Origin: Chloranthus sessilifolius
Lineage: Eukaryota; Streptophyta; Magnoliopsida; Chloranthales; Chloranthaceae
NCBI GenBank assembly: GCA_021018995.1
Contig: CM037598.1
Coordinates: 72,744,671-72,808,670, forward strand
DNA: 64,000 bases
Direction of reading: 5' to 3'
In this document: in pieces, positions 55,690 through 64,000 of the stretch
Layout of the letters: each line of letters opens with the position of its first letter
Numbering within the stretch: position 1 is the first letter of the stretch
The notes under the pieces: model-generated
What the model saw: the letters and a program-made list of their open reading frames with translations, nothing else
What the model was told of the DNA's origin: nothing
Databases searched by the model: none
Made by a program: the position numbers and the translations under genes

Positions 55690-57024
55690 CGATTGATGCA
55701 ATGTATCAATCATCTCAATTAAATTTTCACCTTGAATGATGTCGTTGGCGTTTTGAGCATCCTGAGCCGTAACTGCATAGGCTCTTCCTTACACGATCAG
55801 CTTCTTTGCTTGTATCGGTCTCGGGATGGAAGTAGAAGCCGTTCTCCCCTTATTCATTTTCGGGCAATTCCGAATCATGTGGCCTATCTTCCCACACTTG
55901 TAGCATCCTCGAATTCCTTGTTTACAATCAGGTGTTTTGTGAGACTTGACACACTTGGCACACGTCTCATTTGGTGTAGAAGAAGCTGCCCTTGAGAAAG
56001 CTTGAGTAACTAAGACACTCGTGGTGGCAGTAGGGCTCTCATATCTGATCGGTCTCGCCAAGGTAGGTATAGGTGGCCTGGAATAATTTGTGTAAACAAT
56101 TTGTCTAGGAACTGAAGCTGGTGCCATAAATCTTGGCTTTTTATTCCCCGAGTCATACTCACCCACTCTTCCCTGAACTGTTCTACCTCTATCCTGCTGA
56201 TCTCTCCATTTATACATACTATTATTATCCCATTCAGCCACTATTGCCTTTCCCATCACATCCGCATAGTTTTCAAGTTCAAATATCGAAACTCTCTCTC
56301 GGACGTTCAGCCTCAAACCTTCCTCAAACTTGCTGGCCTTCATTAATTTAGTGGATACTAATTCAGGTGCGAACTATGATAAGCGCATAAATTCAACCCC
56401 ATACTCTCAAACCGTCATGCTTCCTTGCTCTAGGTTTGTGAAGTCTCTTTTCATTTGTACTCTCACCTGCTTAGAGAAGTACTCCCTGTTGAACTCCCTA
56501 ACGAATTCTGTCCATGTCCATAGACGGTGAGGGTCCTCAATTTCTCTTTTTCTTAATACCAATTTCCACTAGGGATTGGTATCTCCCTCAAGCTGGAAGG
56601 AAGCCCAACCTACTTTCTCATCCTCCGTACTACAAAGCCTATCTAGAAGTGTCTCCATCCGATTTAACCACTTTTCAACTTTTAACGGATTTGTCTGCCC
56701 GTAGAAGCTAGGAGGTCTCAATTTCCTAAAATCAACGAATGATGAGGGCAACAATGCTGGAGGAGGTGGTTGATGATGATTGACATTATTAGCAGCCAAT
56801 AATGCGGTTTGCTAAGCCAATAACGCAGTCTGTTGCGTTTGCTGGGCCATTACAGCGGCCACAGCTTCCATGGTCAACGTCATCCTATCTGTAGCCTCAT
56901 CTCTCCTATCTCCCCCATCGGGAGGATTCCTTTGGTCTCTACTAGACCGCACATGGAATTCATCCTCACTTCTCAAATTTCTACTTTGGCTACCTCTAGG
57001 TCGACCCCTTCCTCTAGAATACAT
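55690..57024 (-). pseudogene. Gag of Tekay element
   Basis: Starts MYSRGRGRPRGSQSRN (ATG at 57022-57024, 105 bp after the LTR). The core includes FRKLRPPSFYGQTNPLKVEK, TWTEFVREFNREYFSKQVRV and KASKFEEGLRLNVRERVSIF, and a canonical zinc knuckle CYKCGKIGHMIRNC is near 55870-55911. In-frame stops include TAG at 56812-56814 and others near 56570, 56420 and 55787. It packages the RNA and forms the particle in working relatives. Confidence 0.85.
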
Positions 57025-57111
57025 TACGCTCTGCACATGAAACCAAAGTTTTATTAGCAGAAGATCCCTATACTCTGACAAAATCTAAGACTTATCAGAA
57101 ATTCTAAAGAA

Positions 57112-57128
57112 ATGACTTTGATACCAAC
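57112..57128 (-). promoter_or_regulatory. Primer-binding site of Tekay element
   Basis: Minus strand, after the LTR end: GTTGGTATCAAAGTC, initiator tRNA-Met type. Confidence 0.8.
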
Positions 57129-57646
57129 TGTGATAGCCCGAATTTTGGCAACCCAAAACCCGTGCCATCGGCACAACCCTACAAAAGCCTGATTTAGTCC
57201 AAATCGATCGAACAATTTTTAAATCGATAGAACGGTTTGAAAAATCGATCGAATGGTTTAATTTTGTTCGAACGATTTCCTCAGAAATCCTTCTCACTTA
57301 CGTTTTCTCTCTAGCCAAAATCGATTGAACAGTTTCAATTTCGTTTGAACGAATTGGAAATCATTTGAACAATTTGGAAAATCGTTCGAATGAAATTGAA
57401 ACTGTTTGATTGGTTTTGGCCAGAGAGAAAAAGTAAGTGAGAAGGATTCCTCAGGAAATCGTTCGAATGAAATAAAACTGTTCTATTGATTTTGGGAAAT
57501 CGTTCGAACGATTTAGAATCGTTCGATTGATTTTTCAAACCGTTCGATCAATTTAAAAATTGTTCGATCGATTTGGGCTAAATCAGGCTTTTGTAGGGTT
57601 ATGCCGATGGCACGGGTTTCAGGGTGCTGAAATACGAGCTATCAGA
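57129..57646 (-). repeat. Aberrant 5' LTR (L9): fold-back of LTR end and palindrome array
   Basis: Instead of a 2.5-kb LTR there are 518 bp. They read LTR end (TGTGATAGCCCG ... GGCACAACCCTA, 57129-57181), array sequence to about 57350, then an inverted copy of both (57365-57646, ending GGGTTATGCCGATGGCACGG ... GAGCTATCA). The outer end abuts the AGCAG duplication. The arms pair over ~240 bp. The copy has no U3 promoter. Confidence 0.85.
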
Positions 57647-57651
57647 AGCAG
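57647..57651 (+). repeat. Target site duplication of the 13-kb Tekay element, right
   Basis: AGCAG, identical to 44645-44649. Confidence 0.85.
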
Positions 57652-60032
57652 AGTCCTTCGGAGTATATCTTCATCAATCTTCTCAGATCCATGGTTGGTT
57701 AGACTTCTAATTGTGGAAGACTTCTGGAAATATATATATGGCGGTGATAGATCTCACGTTTCATTGCAGTGGAAAGCTTCTATTTTAAGAAAATCATTTT
57801 TTTCTGGAAAATCATAAATCACAATTTTCTCTTCTTCTATAACTTTTATACTGGACGATTTTCTATTTACAATGATTCATTGCTCTTCTTCTTTTGTTGC
57901 TTCGTGAAGAATCATTTTTTGAAGAATCGTAAAATTACGATTTCTTACTTTTCTTTTCTTTCTTTATCTTCAGTGGTAGCGCCAAATCATAAAGTACGAT
58001 TGTCTATCTTTAAACTCTTGGAAAATTGTTACTGTATACTCAATCGTCATTCTTACTGCTTTATGAGTTCACTTTGATCAATATTATCACTTAGGCTCTC
58101 TTTTACTGTCTAGCTTTAATATATGCACATCAGTATCTCATTAGTAGCAAACTAAAGCCTAGCATCACCAAGTTAAGGGTAATAAAATGGTAAATTATGT
58201 GACTGATCACACCCCCAAACTTAAGTTTTCCTATTCTCTAGCAAACAAGGAAATATAAAATATTTAAACTATGAATTTAAATGTCACTTTCATAGGGAGC
58301 ACGATTGCATTTAGCAGATGCAACAAGCCTTTAAACCCCTAGGTGATCCCTAGTAGAGGAGTTGTAGTCTCCTGAAGGTTTTCAGTGAAGTTACCCACAA
58401 ACTTCAAATATTTTTGGGTTTTTCAAAATATTTTTTAAAACTAAAAATTCAAAATATAGATTTTTATATACTAAATACTCAGTCAATCATTATATGTTTA
58501 TTATTTCTAAAAATTTGCAAATCTTTTATCCTTAGCTTTCTATCATCGTAATTATCCTTTATCAGAACTCAATAATTTTAATTCGGTCTAGCGTGGAGTG
58601 TGTTGCATATTAGTGAAGAGTTTATTCATCATAAATTTTTCTAAACTATAGTTTTTAGAAAATATTTTCATCCAAACTCTCACTTATTGGCTTACTCTAA
58701 AAAATAATTGAAATTTTGGGTTCTCACAATAATGTAGATATATATGCAAAATCTGATAATCACTAGGCAGATAAATCTCATAGAAAGGATTCATAGTATC
58801 TATTTTATATATCTCTACTAGACTCATATTTTTGTAAATCGTAAATCTCAAAGATCTTTCCTTCGGCTTGTAATGGGGCTTTGAGTTTTCAGAAGGTTTC
58901 AAAAAAAGGTAAAGAGGATTCAAAAGTTTTCTGAGAATTTGGCTCTTCTTTTTCTTCTTCTTCTATTTTTTAGCTTCAATAAGTATCCTTATTTTGGATA
59001 TCTTCTTCCTATTTTTTTTTCTTATTTTCTTTTTGAAATCCCACTTTCACAGAATCGTATTTTATGATTTCTTCTTTTTCTTTTCCTTTTTCTCATATTT
59101 TCATATATTTGTATTTCTTTTTCAGTGGCACCCTTTTCAGCAGATCCTTTATCTGTTAAGTATATACTCCTTTCACTCCCTCTTCTCTCCTTCTTTTACA
59201 TTCTAAACTCTAAAAAATTATAAGGGTCAAAGGTAGAAAGCTTTGGTTAGTACATATGGTTAAAGGTTTATAAAATTCCGGTACAAAGAAATTTGGTTTT
59301 AGGCTTCTAATATGGGTTCAAACGGTATAATGTTATGGGATTTTTGGCTTTTTTGGCTTTGGTTTACAAAAGATGGCCTTTGGTCATTTTCACGATTTAT
59401 TAATATTGATGTCATATTGCTTTGATATACTTAATAGATAGTTCTAAACAAACAAATCATCATATTTACTGAATATATTGATTCTAAGTTCAGCAATATG
59501 AGATTACAGATAGTAGAGAAGTTCAAGGAAATTTTAGCATGAATAAAAATAGTCTCTCTTTCTCAAAATAGACGAGGAAATAAGCTCTATAGTTCACTGG
59601 TTATATAATTTTAAAGCTGTAATCTAAAATATTTGCAGTTCAGATCAATCGTATAGTTTCAAACATTCATCTAATATAGTGTTCTAGAGATGCTTTACTT
59701 GAATTATAACTATTTTTATTCTAATTTTGAATTACTACTATGATGGATTACTAAGTATTTCGAATTTTCATATTTTTCTATCATAATTTGCATATAATGA
59801 TTAACTTTCTTATTGAAATTTTCTGAAAATTTTATGAAAAAGTAAAAAAATTACTGTTGAAAAAAAGTAAACCGAAACTACTATACTAATATCCGATGTA
59901 ATGTATCCCTCCTTCCAAACTTAAATAGGACAATATCCTCATTATGCAAAACAGGGGACATACATAAAAAAATTTACCTTATTTTACTGCTAAGTTAGTA
60001 ACCGAGTTTATAATCTGCAAAAGGAATCAACA
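57652..60032 (-). mobile_element. Athila-related shared LTR, right part (U3)
   Basis: Continues the LTR begun at 43700. From 58017 it matches 29770-31828. The right end GGAATCAACA touches a polypurine tract for the element further right, so this LTR serves as 5' LTR of the left element and 3' LTR of the right one. No coding signal. Confidence 0.7.
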
Positions 60033-60056
60033 ATCTCCCCCCCCCACCAAACTTGG
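60033..60056 (-). promoter_or_regulatory. Polypurine tract of second Athila-related element
   Basis: Minus strand CAAGTTTGGTGGGG followed by GGGGGGAGAT and the LTR start TGTTGATTCC. It is the uninterrupted counterpart of 31829-31835 plus 38578-38585. Confidence 0.75.
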
Positions 60057-62342
60057 GAGAAAAATACTTTCGGTTTAATAGAACTACTAGGTTAAATGTT
60101 AGTAACAAAAAAATTAGTCAAAAGAAACTTTATTTGTTTAATTATGTACAATAAAAATATTCCAAAGTTATCAAAATTTTCCTACCTATGAGGCTTGTAT
60201 TTTTTTGAGATTTCTACTCACTAGGTGATGCAGGATATGGGACAATTGATGTGGAAGGTACCTGTGGTATATCTACCAGGTTGTTAATGCCGTCTTCGTC
60301 AAAGTCAGAGATTTCTACGGTGCCGCAATCAGAATCATTTTCTTGTTTAGACTCCACTTCCCCCTCTGGTGGTACTTCTACTGGGTGTTCCTTTGTTTTT
60401 CCTTTTTCTCTTATTTCTGGCTCGTATTTTTCTTTCAAGGCCCGTAGTTTTGCTTCCAGCATGGCCTGTTTGTTCTCTAATTGGTGAATCACAGCATACT
60501 TAGCATCATTTTCCTCCCTTAGCTGCTCAGAAATAGCTTTCTCTTTTGTTACTATGGTCCAACATTTTTTGATGAGGGATTCAATCTTTTCCTTTTTCTC
60601 CGCACAACTAAGCATCGGGGACTCTTTTTCTTCGTGTAGTTTAACAAATTTCCCTTGAGCTATTGCGAGTTCTTGAGTCTTCTCTTTCTATAATTTGTTC
60701 AGGGGGTGTTCATATTCCTGATGGGCTCTTTCTCTTGCTGCTTCCCAAGCATCTGGATTGCCAATGAGCTCTGTCACTTGTTCGACAAGTTGTGCTATTT
60801 TATCCTAATATTCTTTTTCTTGTCTTTCCCATCTCTGACAGTTTTCTTACAGAATTCTATTTTCTTATTGTACCTGTGCAACTTGATTTCTAAGGGTTGC
60901 AGTTTCCTCTTGGATTTTCTTGTTTATTTCTGCTACCCAATGCACACGATATTCTTTTATTGCCTTATGTTTTATATTCGTAATCATTTCTTGCTTTACT
61001 TGGGCAGGAGGCATGTTGTCTCATAGTCTATTTTTCAACATATGAAATTCCTCCATCATTCTCTGTACAACACCTAGCAATTGGGCATTGAAACTTTGCC
61101 ATTGCTCTACTTCTTTTACTCTTCTTTCCAAATCATTTTGTTCAATCATTGGGTCAGATGAAGTAATAGTTGGAGCAGATATTTCCTGATGTAGGAGCAT
61201 GCTGAAATGCTCTCGTGGGGCTTCAATATGTAGCCCTAGTTCTGCAGATTGGGATGTAGGTACTGTGGTGATGGCTATAGAGTCAACAGGGTATGGGACT
61301 TCAATTTCCTGATTTGCTTCTTTTGTTTGAGCCATAGGAGGGGGGAGTAATAATGCTTCTGATGGGGCACTCGGTTGAAGAGTGACAGGGGCTTGGCTAG
61401 AAGTAGATACTTCAACAGCCTATTGTTCAACTGGTGCCAGAGTGTCTTCTGTTGCTTCTCTGAGTGGATGCACCGGTTTTGCTTCTATAGGAGTTGGTTC
61501 GATTTCATGGGGCATAACAGGCCCTGCTGGTGAGTCCAGAGCTGAGTCATATAGACTGGCTTGATCTTTAACTGGTATTCTCTCCTCAGGTACTCTCTCT
61601 GTTACTGGGGGACTGCTTCTTACCCTTTAAAGGGGTGGATTAAAAGTATTTATTCCTTCTTCTTCTACTTCAGTGGCTTTAGCCGTCTTTTCTATTGCAG
61701 CCTCTATCTATTCTGGTATTGTCTTTAGCATAGATAAGAACTCTTTTGGTTGTGCTGAGATAGGAATTCTCTTTTTGTTTGCGACATTTAAAGTTCTTCG
61801 ATAGGTATGAGGTGTTAGGCTCTCATTGCTTTGGGGCAATGCTTTTCCTTGGGATCAATGTTGTATCCCACATTTACCAACAAATTTGTGATTAATCCAC
61901 CAAAGGGTAGATGTAATTTATTTGTTTGGTACTTCTTTTGCGATAACTTCTCCCTTACCGTGTTCATCACTTCCAGAAGGTAAGAAGGAACATTGAACCA
62001 ATAGCGGTGTGCCATTAGGTATAAAGCTTTTGTGAAGAGGGCTCTTTGCTGGGTTCCATGTCCTGTCGGATGGACAATTTTATGAATTAGAACATCAAAG
62101 AAGTGAAGGGAAAAGTTTCATTCCTCTAAATCTTTACACAAAAAGGACTTTTCATTAGGTGGCTTGCCTAACAAAGCTGTGGCCATTTGAATGAAGTCTG
62201 GAAGAGTTTCAGGTGAAGGTCTAAGTATATTAGCCTTCGGAGTGCCCGTGGTCAGCCCAGGTCTTTCCAAGGGTGCATTCATCACCCCAACACCCATTAT
62301 TTTTATAATTAAAATTGGGAATCCATCAATGGTTGTTGATAG
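60057..62342 (-). pseudogene. Accessory ORF of second Athila-related element (copy B), cut by Tat-2
   Basis: Homologous along its length to 38580-40925, with the coiled-coil part at 60214-61335 and the domain part at 61815-62342 (TTIDGFPILIIKIMGVGVMN, MAHRYWFNVPSYLLEVMNTV). It has fewer frame breaks than copy A in the middle, but carries the same TGA after KDLEE. The first part of the domain is cut off by the Tat LTR at 62343. 60057-60213 is non-coding 3' sequence. Confidence 0.7.
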
Positions 62343-62635
62343 TGTAGACACCCAAATTTAGCCCAAGGCCTGATCGAAACACCTTTCGAGAGAGGTGCAA
62401 TTCTGAGCTTTTGATGGCATGTATGGAACCCTTAAAAATCACCCCAAACCTTTAAGAATCACCCTAGATCCTTTAGGAACCTACCCCAAACCTTTAGAAA
62501 CCAATCTCGACCCTTAGAACCCATTCCGAACCCTAAACCTAACCTTCCCGAGCAATGGATGAAGAGTGGTACACTAGGAATAGCTGAGGTCTTTTACTAA
62601 TATCAAGTCATATACCATTGGAAAGAGGACTTCGC

Positions 62636-62695
62636 CAGATTTCTAACGAGCTAAGAATCGCCTCAATCGGAGTTGTATATCAAAAGTTATGACCA
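62636..62695 (-). repeat. Shared LTR motif next to palindrome array (Tat copy T2)
   Basis: Minus strand GGTCATAACTTTTGATATAC, AACTCCGATTGAGGCGATTC, TTAGCTCGTTAGAAAT. The CATAAC end faces the palindrome array beginning at 62720. Confidence 0.8.
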
Positions 62696-62719
62696 TTTGC
62701 AAATCGGGCAGAATTTCAA

Positions 62720-62970
62720 GTTTTTTGCTTGGCGCAACTAATCTTGGCGCAACTATTAGTTGCGCCAAGCCAATTTCCCCCTGAATTTGCTTGGCGCAAC
62801 TAATAGTTGTGCTAGGCTTTTTTCTCCCAGAAATGGCCTGGTGCAACTAATAGTTGCGCCAGGTATAAATGGGTCCCCCCACCCCTCGTGAAGCCAACTT
62901 CCAGGCTACTGTTCAACACTGTTTTACTGTCCATTTGCCTGGCGCAACTATTAGTTGCGCCAGACATATG
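62720..62970. repeat. Palindrome array, GGCGCAACTA/TAGTTGCGCC type (T2)
   Basis: Four to five near-perfect palindromes with halves TTGGCGCAACTA and TAGTTGCGCCA. The one at 62938-62962 is perfect apart from a single central base. Confidence 0.9.
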
Positions 62971-63750
62971 AATAGTGATTGTTGGATTTTACCTCAAATT
63001 TCATGTTTGGGGTTTGACTTGTTGACCACCTCGACCTTTGGGGTGTGTTTTGATAATTCTGTTGCATTCATTCCTTACCTATTTGTAACCCTCCAAGTGG
63101 CCTAAAGCCTCACCCCATCATCCACCATTGGAGGACCTTCTCACACATTTCAAGGCTCCAAAAACCCTAGGAATCCTTAGATGTGAGATAACCTAATTGC
63201 TAAACTCACTTAGCCTCTAAGTAGCCTCCTAACCCACCCTTTTCCTATAAATAGAGCCCCCCACCCCTTGGTTTAGGGGTTGAGAATTTTGCTTAAAAGA
63301 GAAAGAGCTCTAAGTGAGTTCTTCCTCCCTTTGGTGCACTATTTTCCCTCAAAATTCCAGAATTTCAAAACCTCTTCCCAAGCTTGTTCTTACATCCAAA
63401 ACCCATAGCCTAGGTGTGTGTGATCCCCTAGCCTCCCTTCCCTACCTCTTAGCTTTAAGTCTTAGGAGTTAGAACCTCATTTTCCACCACACAAGGTCTT
63501 CAAGAGCTCATTAAAGCAAGCCACGCAAGGCTCCTCTACGGTGCTACAAGGGCCCGAGAGCTCTGGCTCTCCCCTTTCTTCTCCTATCTCTTTCTAGCTC
63601 CCTCCATCTTCCCATTTGTGCCGTTACGCCGCCGATTTTTCGGTAAGAACGGAGGGACACAAATAGGATTCTAAGCCCTTTTGGACAAGAGAAAGTTATT
63701 TTCTTTGCTTCTACTTCATTTTATTGTTGGCCATTATTAGAGACCGCATT

Positions 63751-63790
63751 AAGCGGGTTGATCGGGTGCCTAAGCCCGATCAACCCGCTT
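63751..63790 (+). repeat. Perfect 16-bp inverted repeat in Tat LTR T2
   Basis: AAGCGGGTTGATCGGG, an 8-base loop, then CCCGATCAACCCGCTT. The homologous place in T1 (10235-10280) has the first arm but unrelated sequence instead of the second, so the hairpin is new in this copy. Confidence 0.95.
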
Positions 63791-63942
63791 AAGAGCCATA
63801 TTTTTAGCACTTAGGTGCTCATAAAAATGAACTAGGTATCCCGGGACACCGAAAGCTCAGGGGTGGCGACTCCATATTTTTTTCATCGTTAGAGAGCGCA
63901 TCGTCGCGACGGGGATCGTCTTGATTCCCACGATTGCACAGA

Positions 63943-63960
63943 TTGTGACTCTGCTGGGGA
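63943..63960 (+). promoter_or_regulatory. Primer-binding site of Tat element 2, tRNA-Arg type
   Basis: TTGTGACTCTGCTGGGGA, two bases after the LTR end. It differs by two bases from the TGGCGACTCTGCTGGGGA form used by Tat/Ogre elements. Confidence 0.8.
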
Positions 63961-64000
63961 TTAGCTAGTAGAGCTTCCCCTTGAACTAGGCCTTTTTTTT
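63961..64000 (+). other. Start of Tat element 2 internal region
   Basis: Leader sequence only; the rest of the element lies to the right of the window. Confidence 0.6.

Larger units (their letters stand above)
44650..57646 (-). mobile_element. Tekay chromovirus with both ends and accessory ORF
   Basis: A minus-strand element in a perfect AGCAG duplication: 3' LTR (44650-49489, itself interrupted), polypurine tract, accessory ORF, chromodomain/integrase, RNase H, reverse transcriptase, protease, gag, primer site and a rearranged 5' LTR (57129-57646). All domains are recognisable, but many stops, a deletion between reverse transcriptase and RNase H, and a changed integrase catalytic residue show it cannot move by itself. 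Confidence 0.9.
62343..63940 (+). mobile_element. Tat 5' LTR (T2)
   Basis: 1598 bp, TGTAGACACC to CGATTGCACA, homologous to T1 (8783-10459). It is followed by a primer-binding site, so it is the 5' LTR of a plus-strand element that runs out of the window. It is inserted in the accessory ORF of Athila copy B; the pre-insertion bases are GATAG, whose second copy would be outside. TATA box CCTATAAATAGAG at 63244-63257. Confidence 0.9.

Noticed and set aside
8783-63940. The two Tat LTRs as the two ends of one 55-kb element
   Set aside because: The left LTR follows a polypurine tract (3' LTR) and the right LTR precedes a primer site (5' LTR), both on the plus strand, so they belong to different elements.

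Overview
The window is plant nuclear DNA from an angiosperm, most likely a eudicot. It is AT-rich, has GT-AG introns and TATA boxes, and carries plant-specific retroelement lineages (Tat/Ogre, Athila and Tekay-type chromoviruses of Ty3/gypsy), Mutator-like elements with 9-bp target duplications, fold-back MITEs and a LINE remnant. The species cannot be named from the sequence. Only one intact-looking ordinary gene was found, a 152-residue type I membrane protein at 26924-27382.

Left part. 1-10459 is the 3' portion of a plus-strand Tat-lineage element: broken protease, G-patch and start of reverse transcriptase, then an antisense plant-mobile-domain gene with introns, a long 3' UTR, a polypurine tract and a 3' LTR. 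A Tekay-family solo LTR (4310-6747) sits inside its UTR. The Tat LTR abuts the gag of a minus-strand Tekay element whose 5' LTR is 10816-13171. 13172-15388 is a TTGAC-rich repeat with an inverted partner at 27690-28722. Two Mutator-like insertions with perfect 9-bp duplications lie in or at the end of this repeat: a 1.0-kb one (13613-14641), and a 6.9-kb one (15398-22337) that holds a pol-less Tekay element and a captured fragment of a GIL1/DUF641-like gene.

Centre. 22347-29000 is the least retrotransposon-rich stretch. It holds a LINE RNase H relic, a possible SINE, three fold-back MITEs and the membrane-protein gene.

Right part. Two minus-strand Athila-related elements lie in tandem and appear to share one LTR. 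The first has a gag and a second ORF (plant-transposon domain plus coiled coil) but no pol; the second is cut after the same ORF. They are interrupted by a Tekay solo LTR with another solo LTR nested inside it (31836-38572), by a 13-kb Tekay chromovirus (44650-57646, itself carrying a nested solo LTR), and by a new plus-strand Tat element whose 5' LTR and primer-binding site end the window. Seven 5- or 9-bp target duplications fix most of the insertion order.

Most unusual signals. (1) Nearly every LTR carries an array of short palindromes, and the palindrome differs between insertions (CGATCGATCG, CTCGCGCGAG, CGATTAATCG, GCTCGAGCGG, GCGCAACTA/TAGTTGCGC). (2) In both Tat and Tekay LTRs the arrays can be flanked by the same ~55-bp motif, in opposite orientation relative to the element, which suggests a transferable module. 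(3) Three retrotransposon lineages each carry an accessory ORF of the plant-mobile/plant-transposon-domain kind. (4) A small hairpin with a compensatory base change is conserved in the Tekay LTRs. All coding remnants of the retroelements are broken, so they are annotated as pseudogenes.
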